The notes: generated from the letters alone by a model not told the origin. A DNA stretch of 64,000 nucleotides from Terriglobia bacterium (GCA_020073385.1 JAIQFH010000036.1:1-64000), one strand, 5' to 3'; positions 9,457-19,289 are shown, numbered from the stretch's first letter. Program-made: numbers and translations.

Positions 9457-12400
9457 ATGCGTTCTGGCTCACTTGTAATTACACTGTTGGTTGGCGTTGT
9501 CGTCGCGGTTGCTTCCCTAGGTTGGGGACAGGTCGCTGGCACAGCGGCATTGTCGGGAGCAATCACGGATTCCTCGGGTGCGGTTGTCAACGGCGCCGAA
9601 CTAGTCGCCAGGAACCTTGACACCGGCGTCGAGCGTGCGGTGAAGTCTGACTCGGCCGGCAAATACGTGCTCACGCAGCTTCCGCCTGGAACGTTCCGCG
9701 TCGAGGTGAAGGCGCATGGCTTTAAGAACGTTCTGCGCTCGAGAGTCGAGCTTCCCATCGGTGTCACAACGACCTTGGACATACAACTGGAGGTGGGCGG
9801 CGCTACTGAGACGGTGGAGGTAGCGGCGGAAGCTAGCACCGTGAATTCGACCGATGCCAGTATGGGAACTCCTATTACTGGAAACGAACTTCGCAGCCTT
9901 CCCTCGCTCGATCTCAATCCCGCGGGTCTGCTCAGCCTACAGGGCGGTGTCGCCTTTATCCCCACCCACTCCGATCAACCTGGGGGATATGGTGGAGTAT
10001 CAGAGTTTGATGGCCGCAGCGGAGCGGTGAATGGTGCTCGCAGCGATCAGACAAACATTACTCTCGACGGTGTGGATTGCAATGATCCAATTAAAGGTTA
10101 CGCCTTCACTTGTGCCGTGCGGGTCACGCAATCATCTCTCGCCGAGTTCCGTACGACGACGACCAACTATGGAGCCGACTCCGGGGGACGCTCTTCGGCC
10201 GCCCAAGTGCAACTGATTACCAATGGCGGAACGAATTCCATTCACGGCAGCGCTTACTACACCAACCGTAACGAGGCGTTTGACGCCAACGATTACTTTC
10301 TCAACAAGGCTGGGCAGCCGAGAGGAAAGTTCCGACGCCACATTTATGGCGCTTCCCTGGGTGGGCCCATCATTAAGAACCGGCTCTTTCTCTTCGGAAC
10401 ATTCGAGCGATTGCAGGAGTCGCTGGTCGAGTCGGCTTTGCGTACCATACCCACCCCCCATGTGCGGGATGGTGTGTTCTTTTATAACTGTGAAGGTTCC
10501 CCCGGGTGTCCGACCTCGGATACGTCAGTCCAGGGCATAAGTGGAACGAGCTACGCCGTTCCTGCGGGGAGCTACGGCCTCAGCCCTGACCAGGTGAAGG
10601 CAATCGACCCGCTGGGAATTGGCGCCAATCCCGCGTTGCTGAGCTACTGGGCAACCTACCCCACCGAAATCAATGATCTTAGCGCCGGCGACGGAGTGAA
10701 CTTTGCCGGGCACCGCTTCGCTTCTCCGATCAACAACACTTTCATGACTTACATCGCGAGAGCCGATTTCAATGTGGACACAGCGGGCAAGCACACATTG
10801 TTCTGGCGAGGCTCGCTCCAGGGCGACTCCAATGCTACAGCGCCCGAATTCCTTGGCGGTGACCCCGTGCGCAAGACGCTGACCAACAGCCGTGGTATGG
10901 CCATTGGGTATACCGCGCTTTTGACTCCCAAGCTGATCAACAACTTCCGTTATGGCCTTACGCGTATCGGCATCGACAATGCGGGCATTCGCAATTCAAC
11001 TTTTGTGAATGTTCGCTTTGTAGACGAACTCAATGGTTTTGACAATCTATCCCGTGACACCGCCAACCGGCGTACGCCGACGCATGATTTCCGGGATGAC
11101 ATAACCTGGACGCATGGAAAACACACTTTTGGTTTCGGTGGAGAGGTTCGGTTTATACGTAACGAGAAGCTGGGCAATCTCCTCTCCTATCCCGAATACA
11201 CCATTAATCCTTCCTGGTTGCCGGATGGAGGGGACAGCATTGTACCCGGCTTATCAAAGTGCAACAGAGCCGGGTGCACAGCCGTGCCTGCCAACAATGA
11301 CAGTAACAATTTCAAAGACTGGTTCACATTACTACTAGGCCCGGTCACTGAGGTAACCGCAAATTACAACTTTAATTCCAAGGGTGAGACACTTCCTATT
11401 GGCTCAGATGTAGCGCGCAGGTTTGCGGCCAACGAATACGAAACTTACTTCCAGGACCAGTGGCGTGCGACACCGACGCTCACGCTGACCTTCGGATTGC
11501 GGTACATGAATGCAACTCCGCCTTGGGAGACGAACGGCAATGAAGTAATTCCGGTTCCTGAGGATCCATCGCTTCACGATGTGAACGCATGGTTCAACTG
11601 TCGCGAACAGAACATGAAAGCCGGCCTGCCCAGCAGCGCGTGTGGCCACCTGCAGACGATTCTGGGAGGAGAAGCAAATCATGGCAGGCCTTATTACAAC
11701 CGGGACAACAACAACTGGTCTCCCCGGATTGCTGCCGCGTGGTCGCCGCGCTTCAAAGACGGCGCGCTAGGGCGCATCTTCGGAGAAGGTAAGACGGTGA
11801 TCCGCGGGGGCTATTCGCTGGTTTACGACCGCATGGGAATGGGACTGGTGAACACGTTTGATGATGAGGGCGCATTTGGTCTCGCCAGTTCCATCAGTAG
11901 TCCCAATGGAGGCTGCAACATCGGGCCACCAGCCGATCCGACGACCGACCACAGGCCGCCGTGTCTTCGCTACACCGGCATATTCGATACGAGTCAGTTT
12001 GACAACTTTCGGGTCGCGCTAGGCAGCGGGACCACTCCGCAATTAGCACTATCGCCGGGCGCGTCGTTTCCTTCGACTCCGCCCGACGGTTTCACCGTGA
12101 CCAGCAGCCTCGACAGCACGATTCGCAACGCGCATGCTCATATGATCGACTTTTCGATCGAGCGCGAGCTGCCGGGTGGAATCACATTTGAGGCGAGCTA
12201 TGTCGGAAGGCGTGGCCGGAAGCTGCCAATCCTGCGCGACTATGCCATGCCGGCTGATCTTTGCGATCCTCAATCCCACACGTGCGCTCTTGATGCGGCT
12301 CGGCAGCTGGTGGGAGCGGCTGCCAACGGCGTTGCCCTCGCAGACATTGGGTCCATACCGTTCTGGGAGAATATGTTCCCCGATTTCGGTCCTAGCGGTA

Positions 12401-13476
12401 CCAATGGTGGTTGTTTGGGCTTTGGGGTTTTAGGCAGCGGCTGCGGCTACTCGGCAACGCAAGTCGCTTATGACTACATCATCGGCTACCACGGCCTTGA
12501 CGGCGCACCGGGGTTCGGGGCTTCTACTGCCTGGCAGGACTTCGACTTTTTTACATTTCCGGCTGCTTCGAAATTGGGAGCGTTCACGTTCTTCCCATCG
12601 CAATACGTAAACCTTCCCACCTGGACCACGATCGGGCGCTCAGAATACCACTCGCTTCAACTCTCGATGAGGAAGCGCGCCAGCCATGGCGTTTCGTATG
12701 CTCTGAATTACACTCTTTCCAAGTCGCTGGATCACTCTTCCGCTCCTGAACGTCAGGAGACCGATGGGTTCTTTACCGGTGGATACACCGGATTCACCAT
12801 CAATGCGTGGCAGCCGAACCTGGAGTACTCATACTCCGATTTCGACATGCGGCATCAATTTAACGGCTACATGACTTGGGACTTGCCTGTCGGCCGCGGG
12901 CGGCATTTCGGGTCCAATATGCACAGTTTTGCCAATGCTATCGTGGGTGGCTGGCAACTCTCGAGCATTCTGCGATTTAACAGCGGTGTGCCGGCCAACG
13001 TCGTCAACGGCCGCACTTGGCCCACCAACTGGAACCTGCAGGGCAACGCTACCTGCGCCCCCAAAGGCTCGAACCTGTTGGGTTTGGACGTTGGTCCCTG
13101 TCCTGCGACCCAGAACGCGCATTCTGCCCACCATGGCAGTTCCGGGGCAGGGACGCCGAACCTGTTCGCCAACCCGGATGAGGCGATCCAACATTTCCGC
13201 TTCACCGAACCGGGAGGCCGAGGACAGAGGAACGTTCTCCGCGGTGATGGTTATGGCGAGGTGGATCTAGGCATCGCCAAGAGCTTCACGATGCCATATT
13301 CAGAGAAGCATAAGCTTTTGTTCCGGTGGGACATTCTCAACCTGTTCAACCAAGCCAGCTTCGACGTCTCCAATAACGGGAATTTTGACATCCAGCAGCC
13401 CGCTAATTTCGGAGACTACACTCAGATGCTGGGTTTCCCGCGACGCATGCAGGGGTCGTTGCGGTACGAGTTCTAG
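9457..13476 (+). CDS. TonB-dependent receptor with carboxypeptidase-regulatory domain
   Basis: About 1,339 residues. ATG at 9457 is preferred over an earlier in-frame start because it follows an AAGGGGG site and directly precedes a signal peptide (MRSGSLVITLLVGVVVAVAS). Residues about 28-110 form a CarboxypepD_reg-like fold ('GTAALSGAITDSSGAVVNGA'), followed by a plug ('NQTNITLDGV'-like region) and a long outer-membrane beta-barrel ending in RYEF with a terminal aromatic. This Oar-like architecture is abundant in Acidobacteriota and is usually linked to uptake of large or polymeric substrates. No TonB box is obvious. It lies downstream of the Rieske oxygenase on the same strand, separated by 370 bp. 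Confidence 0.93.
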   Translation: MRSGSLVITLLVGVVVAVASLGWGQVAGTAALSGAITDSSGAVVNGAELVARNLDTGVERAVKSDSAGKYVLTQLPPGTFRVEVKAHGFKNVLRSRVELPIGVTTTLDIQLEVGGATETVEVAAEASTVNSTDASMGTPITGNELRSLPSLDLNPAGLLSLQGGVAFIPTHSDQPGGYGGVSEFDGRSGAVNGARSDQTNITLDGVDCNDPIKGYAFTCAVRVTQSSLAEFRTTTTNYGADSGGRSSAAQVQLITNGGTNSIHGSAYYTNRNEAFDANDYFLNKAGQPRGKFRRHIYGASLGGPIIKNRLFLFGTFERLQESLVESALRTIPTPHVRDGVFFYNCEGSPGCPTSDTSVQGISGTSYAVPAGSYGLSPDQVKAIDPLGIGANPALLSYWATYPTEINDLSAGDGVNFAGHRFASPINNTFMTYIARADFNVDTAGKHTLFWRGSLQGDSNATAPEFLGGDPVRKTLTNSRGMAIGYTALLTPKLINNFRYGLTRIGIDNAGIRNSTFVNVRFVDELNGFDNLSRDTANRRTPTHDFRDDITWTHGKHTFGFGGEVRFIRNEKLGNLLSYPEYTINPSWLPDGGDSIVPGLSKCNRAGCTAVPANNDSNNFKDWFTLLLGPVTEVTANYNFNSKGETLPIGSDVARRFAANEYETYFQDQWRATPTLTLTFGLRYMNATPPWETNGNEVIPVPEDPSLHDVNAWFNCREQNMKAGLPSSACGHLQTILGGEANHGRPYYNRDNNNWSPRIAAAWSPRFKDGALGRIFGEGKTVIRGGYSLVYDRMGMGLVNTFDDEGAFGLASSISSPNGGCNIGPPADPTTDHRPPCLRYTGIFDTSQFDNFRVALGSGTTPQLALSPGASFPSTPPDGFTVTSSLDSTIRNAHAHMIDFSIERELPGGITFEASYVGRRGRKLPILRDYAMPADLCDPQSHTCALDAARQLVGAAANGVALADIGSIPFWENMFPDFGPSGTNGGCLGFGVLGSGCGYSATQVAYDYIIGYHGLDGAPGFGASTAWQDFDFFTFPAASKLGAFTFFPSQYVNLPTWTTIGRSEYHSLQLSMRKRASHGVSYALNYTLSKSLDHSSAPERQETDGFFTGGYTGFTINAWQPNLEYSYSDFDMRHQFNGYMTWDLPVGRGRHFGSNMHSFANAIVGGWQLSSILRFNSGVPANVVNGRTWPTNWNLQGNATCAPKGSNLLGLDVGPCPATQNAHSAHHGSSGAGTPNLFANPDEAIQHFRFTEPGGRGQRNVLRGDGYGEVDLGIAKSFTMPYSEKHKLLFRWDILNLFNQASFDVSNNGNFDIQQPANFGDYTQMLGFPRRMQGSLRYEF

Positions 13477-13682
13477 CAACGAAGGTCTCAACCCAGGGAC
13501 ATGATCTATAACCAACCTGCATGGGACGATTCAATAGCGAGCTATTGCCCTGAATCAGAAGCTCGGCGACAAGAGGCAAGAAGAAAATCGTGCGCCATGG
13601 ACTTGTCGCAGAGAGAGCCGGCTCTCTATATCTCTCCCCGCCAGCAGTTTGACCCTCCTGCTGCCGCCATTAGACTGCCGCG

Positions 13683-13979
13683 ATGAATTCCCGCGCACTG
13701 ATGATCTTCGCCTGTATTGCAGTCAATGTTACCGTCCAGACGCAGTCCTCACAGCGAGCAGCCTTGGCAGTTCGCCAGTGGCGCACCGATCATGAGACGG
13801 AGATTCTTCAGCAGTTCACAACTCTATTCTCAATACCAAACGTCGCTAGCGATCGCGAGACCATCGGCCACAATGCCGACCTCCTCAAATCGATGGGACA
13901 AAAACGGGGTGCCGATTCACAGCTTCTGAGCGGCCGCGCTCATGGAAATGGAGTGATACGGTACGGCGTGCCCAGTTAG
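13683..13979 (+). pseudogene. N-terminal fragment of an M20-type peptidase
   Basis: A signal-like start (MNSRALMIFACIAVNVTVQT) is followed by 'FTTLFSIPNVASDRETIG' and 'NADLLKSMG', the N-terminal helix and loop that open exported M20 metallopeptidases. Similarity stops near residue 80, the frame closes at 13979, and none of the zinc ligands is present. It is therefore a remnant, cut where unrelated sequence begins at about 13930. The 3' part is absent from the window. Confidence 0.6.
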
Positions 13980-14000
13980 TCCAACGCTGCCATCCGTGGC

Positions 14001-14096
14001 AAGCGGACACTCTCGGCGGCTGCGCGAAGAAGGAAGATCGCCGCTGCGCAGAGGGCGCGATGGGCGAAAGTGAAGGCGGGCAAGAAGACAGCCTGA
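14001..14096 (+). pseudogene. Headless C-terminus of a small RARWAK-tail protein
   Basis: The frame ending at TGA 14096 encodes SAAARRRKIAAAQRARWAKV and a Lys-rich tail with no start codon upstream before a TAG at 13977. The same tail, more decayed, follows the in-frame stop of the small protein at 20894. These basic tails end a family of short acidobacterial proteins whose role I do not know. The copy is degenerate, marking this stretch as a graveyard of gene ends. Confidence 0.5.
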
Positions 14097-14377
14097 GAAC
14101 GCGAATGCACAGGTTCGGATCTTCCTTAATATTCTTGCCTAGCCTAAGTCCTCCAAGCGCACTGCGAAGTTGCTTGTGGATACCGCGTGCGCAATTCACG
14201 TGATTTCGTTCAGTCACTACTATTGATGGAATGATTCCTCCGCTTCTCACCATCAGTTCAATTTTTGGGAGCGCACCGGTGCACTTCCTTGGAGGCCCAC
14301 CGCTTGAGTATGGCATAAGCGGCATCACGAGCAAACCGGAGTTCAGTGTTGTTATCACGATTTCACTCAAAATCCCG
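14097..14377. other. Segment without a convincing gene
   Basis: Open frames exist on both strands (13885-14442 minus, 14231-14572 plus), but neither shows a recognisable family, a ribosome site or a signal peptide, and they overlap each other and a better-supported gene. It is probably decayed sequence between a peptidase remnant and the gene at 14378. Confidence 0.4.
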
Positions 14378-14791
14378 CTAACAAGAAGCGCGATTGAGGA
14401 CCGCTTCAAACAGGTAATAGGCTTCACCGACTCCGTCCACATTCTTCACGACGAAACCTCTGCGTTCGAGCACGCGGCGGAGCTTCAGATTGGGCTTGGC
14501 ACACGTCACTGCATGGATTATCCACTCGACCCCGGAGAGCTTCCGCAGCGTGGCGTATCGCTTCGCCAATGAAGCAAGTGAAATGAGAACGCCCTCACCG
14601 CCTCCCTCGATCTGTGCAAGTTCGACCACCAGATGATCGGACGCGATTTTGAACGACCCGAGAATCTCGGCTGATCCGGCTCGAAAAACTAGCGGCTCAC
14701 CGAGCAAAATCAATCTCTCGACGTGCTCATGAGGAAGACTGAGAATCTCTTGTTCGGAAAGGCCCTCAAATAGCACTTCGCGTTGGGACAC
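14378..14791 (-). CDS. Small conserved-looking protein, possible GNAT-like fold
   Basis: A 137-residue protein with no signal or membrane segment. The C-terminal half reads 'HAVTCAKPNLKLRRVLERRG', then a Gly-rich turn and 'EAYYLFEAV'. The pattern of an Asn followed by an Arg-rich helix and 'RRGF' resembles the last strands of GNAT acetyltransferases, but the acetyl-CoA P-loop (R/QxxGxG/A) is not seen. Its function is unknown. It lies just before the second 46-bp repeat and the IS110-type element, so it may be mobile-element cargo. Confidence 0.6.
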   Translation of the reverse strand: MSQREVLFEGLSEQEILSLPHEHVERLILLGEPLVFRAGSAEILGSFKIASDHLVVELAQIEGGGEGVLISLASLAKRYATLRKLSGVEWIIHAVTCAKPNLKLRRVLERRGFVVKNVDGVGEAYYLFEAVLNRASC

Positions 14792-14830
14792 GGCGACCCC
14801 CTGCCAAAATCTGTCACTCTAAGCGATGAC

Positions 14831-14876
14831 TGGCGAAACCAGATGTCTGAGTATGTTTGTCAATCATTTTTCGACT
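14831..14876. repeat. 46-bp repeat, copy 2 (matches 4101-4146)
   Basis: Direct repeat of 4101-4146 with two mismatches. It sits between the small gene at 14378-14791 and the IS110-type transposase, 38 bp beyond whose stop codon it ends. The two copies bound a 10.7-kb block of degradative and uptake genes, as expected of a recombination product or of a shared insertion-sequence end. Confidence 0.8.
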
Positions 14877-14914
14877 AGCTCACTTTGGACGTTCACTTAG
14901 AATCCACAGTAATT

Positions 14915-16201
14915 TCACATGCTCGCTGCCGTAGCGGCGAAGGCAGAGGTCAGATGCGAACCTCGTGTGGCCAAGGTCCGCAGATATCTGGTCTCGTCAT
15001 AAGCCACGCGGTCTTGCCAGCAACGAAACACAATGCGAATCCATTTGAAGGCCAGGGCTCGCACTACGGCATGGTGGTCCTTACCACGTTGGCGCTGCTG
15101 CTGGTAATAGGCACGCGCCCAAACCGACTGCGCAATGGAGTGTCCTGCCCATTCGTGAAAACTTTGCCGCAGAAACTTGGGACACGCCCAGCGAAAGTGC
15201 ACCCATTTCTTTTTTCCACTGCGCTCCGTCACGGGCGCAATCCCGCTGTACTTCTGCACCTCTTCGGCACTGGTATAACGATCGCGTTGCGAACCCAATG
15301 CGGCCAGCAAGCGCGGCGCCAACGCTGCCCCAGCTCCCGGCAGCGATTGGAAAATGAAGTAATCGGGATGGACTTCCGCCGCCTCGGCGATCTTGCGGTC
15401 CAGCGTCGCGATCCCCTCCAGCAAGGTGCGTAGCAGTTGTGCGATCACTTGCACCACCGTCCGCTTCGCCTCGATCACCGCCCGGTCCCGTATCGCCGGC
15501 ATCGCTTGGCCGATCCCCTGCATCCGCCATTCGGTCAGCTCTCCATGCCGGCCGCGCCGGTGGCGGAAGAATTCCTTTACCTCGCCAGGGGGAACGGCCT
15601 GCAACTCCTCCAACGACGGCCAACGTTCCAACAAGTCGCATACCAGCTTGGTGTCCAACTTCGCAAACCACCCCAGCATCTGCGGAAAATACACCTTTAA
15701 GTATCCGATGAGACGATTCAGCTGCGCCGTCTTTTCCTCCACCAACTTGCGTCGCTCTTCCACCAGGTTCTGTACTCGCCGTGTCGCTTCGTTATCCGGC
15801 GTCAAACGCCGCAACTTATCGCGGTGCTGCAATAACAGATCCAGTAGTAGATCTGCGTCTCGCGGATCGTCCTTAGCTCCCGACGGGTACAACGCTTCTC
15901 GCATTTTCGCTGTCATTGTCGAAGGCACCGGATACAGATGCAGGCACTCATACTTGCGCAGCATGTAGACCAGCGCGCCCTTCACCTGCTCCACGGCCAC
16001 TGCGATCGGACCCTGCCCGAAGCGTTGGCACAGTTCACTGACCCAGGCCTCCACCACTTCCGGCTGGTGCTCCAGTTCTCCATTTTCCCGTCGCGCCGAG
16101 TTCGCCGCCTGTAAACACCACACATGCTTCTGATCGGCCCAGTCGATGCCCACGAACGCGACAAACTCCGGCTCCTGCTCCACAGTTCCCCTTCCAGACA
16201 T
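14915..16201 (-). CDS. IS110-family transposase (DEDD)
   Basis: About 428 residues. The N-terminal DEDD RuvC-like domain begins 'AFVGIDWADQKHVWCL', where the first catalytic Asp lies in GIDWAD; the C-terminal Transposase_20 domain has 'LPGAGAALAPRLLAALG' and the conserved serine region near 'GIAPVTERSGKK'. ATG at 16201 is chosen because GAGGAAA lies 5-11 bp upstream and because it begins just before the RuvC fold; an in-frame ATG at 16306 lengthens it with low-complexity residues. IS110 elements lack terminal inverted repeats and use a bridge RNA encoded in flanking non-coding DNA, here most likely in 16202-16500 upstream of the gene. Confidence 0.88.
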   Translation of the reverse strand: MSGRGTVEQEPEFVAFVGIDWADQKHVWCLQAANSARRENGELEHQPEVVEAWVSELCQRFGQGPIAVAVEQVKGALVYMLRKYECLHLYPVPSTMTAKMREALYPSGAKDDPRDADLLLDLLLQHRDKLRRLTPDNEATRRVQNLVEERRKLVEEKTAQLNRLIGYLKVYFPQMLGWFAKLDTKLVCDLLERWPSLEELQAVPPGEVKEFFRHRRGRHGELTEWRMQGIGQAMPAIRDRAVIEAKRTVVQVIAQLLRTLLEGIATLDRKIAEAAEVHPDYFIFQSLPGAGAALAPRLLAALGSQRDRYTSAEEVQKYSGIAPVTERSGKKKWVHFRWACPKFLRQSFHEWAGHSIAQSVWARAYYQQQRQRGKDHHAVVRALAFKWIRIVFRCWQDRVAYDETRYLRTLATRGSHLTSAFAATAASM

Positions 16202-16531
16202 AGCGGTTTCCTCGTTCTCGTTGACTTCACCTCGGCCAGAGGCTGGCTTTGCTTCCGCGAAGCCCTTATAGTTGAGCCCTCTTGACTGCCCTGTTCCAGA
16301 CTTCATCTGAGTATTCGTTTGGGAAGCAAAGCGCGTCCCGCAGTTCGAGATTCTGATTTAGAACATCGCGTGTTTGGCCATAAAACTCGTAACCACGGGA
16401 CGCCTCTGACGACTTCCATTGTAGGAAGCCGGCAGAAAACTTCATCCGCAACCTTTCGCACGGTCGGTGCGACTTTTCTATACCTGGGAGAGGACGCGAA
16501 ATCCAAGTACTGCCCTATTCTCCGTTGCTGA
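16202..16531. other. Non-coding flank of IS110, possible bridge-RNA region
   Basis: No gene is supported. In the IS110 family the non-coding end next to the transposase start encodes a guide (bridge) RNA. By analogy this upstream segment could carry it, but I could not resolve target- and donor-binding loops by eye. Confidence 0.3.
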
Positions 16532-16560
16532 TGCAGGGGAAGGGGTGCCCTTCCCCTGCA
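16532..16560. terminator. Perfect 13-bp hairpin
   Basis: TGCAGGGGAAGGG and CCCTTCCCCTGCA flank a GTG loop, followed by a C-rich run (CCCCATCCCC). The stem is perfect. There is no T-run, so factor-independent termination is doubtful; dispersed acidobacterial hairpins of this kind are another reading. Confidence 0.5.
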
Positions 16561-16764
16561 CCCCATCCCCGAAAACGCAGATTTGCACACACCGGAAAAG
16601 ACTGTGCTGCTGTGAAAATCCTATGTTGGAATTTTTGCAGCCTGACCAACTATAAGGCCATAGCGCTCAAAATCCCTTTCTCGCCCTTATCCAGTGACAA
16701 TAGCTTGCATCGCCCCGACGGTCTGTGCCGTAGTTCCAATCCTGCGGCATGGGAGGCCGTCGTC

Positions 16765-16977
16765 ATGGGCAAACACAGAATCAAGTCGAATTATCGTCGC
16801 CGAGTGCTTCGTCTGCCCGATCTGGATCACTGCAAATTAGCAGTCCTCAACAGCCTCGGCTCGCCAGCCTCGCGCCGCGTGTACGAGTACGCCATCGACC
16901 AGTTCATCGCCTGGTTGATGGGCGACAATCATACCTCCCGAGCAACGACAATTAGAATTCCCGATCAGCGACAATAG
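16765..16977 (+). pseudogene. Integrase N-terminal fragment interrupted by IS21
   Basis: ATG at 16765 begins MGKHRIKSNYRRRVLRLPD and continues to 'SPASRRVYEYAIDQFIAWLM', the SAM-like DNA-binding N-terminus of tyrosine recombinases. After about 60 codons the sequence enters the left inverted repeat of the IS21-type element at 16946 and stops at 16977. The catalytic domain is missing. No continuation is seen beyond the right end at 19493, so there was also a deletion, or the other half lies elsewhere. Confidence 0.7.
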
Positions 16978-17016
16978 CCGGGCTCTGATTTTTGGTTCTT
17001 TGGCGACACTCACAAT

Positions 17017-18501
17017 TTGGTGACAGACAAGCAGGTGAGGAGGTTGTTTGCCTTGGGAAAAGTGGAAACGAATCTGGAAACTGCAGCGGCGAAAGCGGGT
17101 ATGGATGCGAAGACGGCGCGGAAGTACCGGCGGCTGGGGCGAGTGCCGAGCGAGTTGACGCCCGAGAAGCGGTGGCGGACACGAGAGGACCCGTTCCAGG
17201 AGGTGTGGGAAGAGGTACGCAGCCTGCTGGAGGTGAACCCTGGGCTGGAAGGAAAGACGATTTTTGAATATCTGCAGCGGCGTTATAGCGGGCGATTTGC
17301 CGAGGGGCAACTGCGGACGCTGCAGCGACGAGTGAAAGTATGGCGCGCGACGGAAGGCCCGGTGAAGGAAGTGTTCTTCGCGCAGCGACATGAGCCCGGG
17401 AGGCTGAGTGCCAGTGACTTCACGCACATGAGTGAGTTGGGGATCACGATCCAGGGACAGAGTTTTCCGCACCTGATCTATCACCTGGTACTGACGTACT
17501 CGAACTGGGAGTCGGCCACCGTGTGTTTTTCGGAGAGCTTTGAAAGTTTGTGTGAGGGGTTTCAAAACGCAGTGTGGGAACTGGGGAAGGTGCCGCAGCG
17601 GCACCGAACCGATCGACTGTCGACGGCGGTCAACAACATGAGCACGCCAGCGGAGTTCACCGAACGGTACGCTGGGCTGCTGCGTTATTACGGAGTGGAG
17701 GGAGAGAAGATCCAGGCGGGGCAAGGACATGAGAACGGAGATGTGGAACAACGACATCATCGTTTGAAACGGGCTCTGGCACAGGAGTTGATGCTGCGCG
17801 GGAGCAAGGATTTTGTCAGTGTCGCGGACTACCAGGAGTTCGTGGCGGGATTGTTGGCGCGCTTGAATGCCGGACGAAAAGCGCGCTTGGCGGAAGAGAT
17901 CGCGGTGATGAAAGAGTTACCGGAGCGACGCATGGAATCGTGCAAGCGGGAGCGAGTGAAAGTGGACTCTGGGAGTCTGATCTATGCGGACCGAAATGTG
18001 TACTCGGTGCCCAGCCGGCTGATTGGCGAGCAGGTCGAAGTGCGGTTGTACATGGAGCGGGTGGAAATCTGGTACGGACAGAAGAAGGTGGAAGAAATGC
18101 CGCGGTTGCGTGGGCGAAGGAGACACCGGGTGGACTATCGCCACATCATCGACTGGTTGGTGAGAAAGCCGGGGGCCTTGGAGAACTATCGCTACCGGGA
18201 CGAGTTGTTTCCGACGAGCCGATTTCGCATGGCGTTTGATGAACTGAAGGACAAGTTGGGCCCGCGTGGGAGCAAGGAGTATCTGGCGATCCTGGAGCTG
18301 GCGGCGAAGGAGAGCGAGGCGAAAGTAGATGAAGCGCTGCGCGGGCTGTTGGAAAAAGGCGAAGGATGGGTGAGGGCGGAGGCGGTGCGCGAGCGACTCA
18401 GGGCGGCGGAGCGAAAGGGTAGTATTCGCGAGGTCGAAGTGGCCAGCGTGGATCTGCGACTATTTGATGAACTCTGTGGGAGCGGAGAGGTGCTGCAATG
18501 A
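17017..18501 (+). CDS. istA: IS21 transposase IstA
   Basis: 494 residues, the usual length. An N-terminal helix-turn-helix ('ETAAAKAGMDAKTARKYRRLG') is followed by an rve integrase core with the DDE acids in 'SASDFTHM' and 'HRTDRLS' and a glutamate downstream, then a beta-barrel-like C-terminus ('ADRNVYSVPSRL'). It inserts the element together with IstB. The reading frame opens at 17017 with a second in-frame GTG at 17020. The 4-bp overlap with the next gene suggests translational coupling. Confidence 0.93.
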   Translation: MVTDKQVRRLFALGKVETNLETAAAKAGMDAKTARKYRRLGRVPSELTPEKRWRTREDPFQEVWEEVRSLLEVNPGLEGKTIFEYLQRRYSGRFAEGQLRTLQRRVKVWRATEGPVKEVFFAQRHEPGRLSASDFTHMSELGITIQGQSFPHLIYHLVLTYSNWESATVCFSESFESLCEGFQNAVWELGKVPQRHRTDRLSTAVNNMSTPAEFTERYAGLLRYYGVEGEKIQAGQGHENGDVEQRHHRLKRALAQELMLRGSKDFVSVADYQEFVAGLLARLNAGRKARLAEEIAVMKELPERRMESCKRERVKVDSGSLIYADRNVYSVPSRLIGEQVEVRLYMERVEIWYGQKKVEEMPRLRGRRRHRVDYRHIIDWLVRKPGALENYRYRDELFPTSRFRMAFDELKDKLGPRGSKEYLAILELAAKESEAKVDEALRGLLEKGEGWVRAEAVRERLRAAERKGSIREVEVASVDLRLFDELCGSGEVLQ

Positions 18502-19289
18502 ATGGGGAGTCGGGGCAGGTGAGAACCGCGCTAGTGGAAAATCTGAAAGAGCTGCATCTGCCGGCGATACGGGGGTGCTTCGAGGAAACAGCGCGGCGCG
18601 CGGAAAAAGAAACGTTGAGTTATGAGCGGTACCTGCTGGAACTGGCGCAGCGAGAGTGCGAGGAGCGGCGGCGAAAACGGATCGGAAAGCTACTCAAGGA
18701 ATCCGGACTGCCGCTGGAGAAGTCCCTGGCGAACTTCGACGGCAAGCGATTGCCGGTGAAGGTGAGTCGACAGATGAAGGTGTTGTTGGAGGGAGGATTC
18801 CTGGACCGCAAAGAAAATCTACTGATCTTCGGGAATCCTGGCGCGGGAAAGAGCCATCTGCTCTGTGCGATTGCGCAAGAGCTGATCGCGGTGCGCGGAA
18901 GAAAGATCAAGTACGCCACCTGTCCGCTGCTGGTGCAAGATCTGCTGGCTGCGAAGCGGGATCTGCGGTTAGGCAAGGAAATCAAGAAACTGGCGAAGTA
19001 CGACGGACTCATCATCGACGAGATGGGATACGTACAGCAAAGTCGCGAGGAGATGGAGATCGTGTTCACACTGTTGGCGGAGCGTTATGAACGCGGCAGC
19101 GTGCTGCTGACGAGCAATCTGCCATTCTCAAAATGGGAAGGCATTTTCAAAGACGCGATGACCACCGCGGCCGCGATCGATCGCCTGGTCCATCACTGCG
19201 TGATTTTGGAGCTGAACATCCCGAGTTACCGCATGGAGCAAGCCAAGAAGAATCGGGACGCGGGCTTGGAGTCCGCAGAAGCAAAGTGA
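18498..19289 (+). CDS. istB: IS21 helper ATPase IstB
   Basis: 263 residues of the DnaC-like AAA+ family. The Walker A is GNPGAGKSH, Walker B 'GLIIDEMGY', and a sensor motif lies in 'SVLLTSNLPFSKWEGIF'. IstB assembles on target DNA and activates IstA. It starts inside the end of istA (ATGA overlap) and appears intact, so the element may still be active. Confidence 0.93.
   Translation: MNGESGQVRTALVENLKELHLPAIRGCFEETARRAEKETLSYERYLLELAQRECEERRRKRIGKLLKESGLPLEKSLANFDGKRLPVKVSRQMKVLLEGGFLDRKENLLIFGNPGAGKSHLLCAIAQELIAVRGRKIKYATCPLLVQDLLAAKRDLRLGKEIKKLAKYDGLIIDEMGYVQQSREEMEIVFTLLAERYERGSVLLTSNLPFSKWEGIFKDAMTTAAAIDRLVHHCVILELNIPSYRMEQAKKNRDAGLESAEAK

Noticed and set aside
13885-14442. A 185-residue minus-strand gene
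   Set aside because: It overlaps the peptidase fragment and the gene at 14378, and its sequence is low-complexity with no homology recognised.
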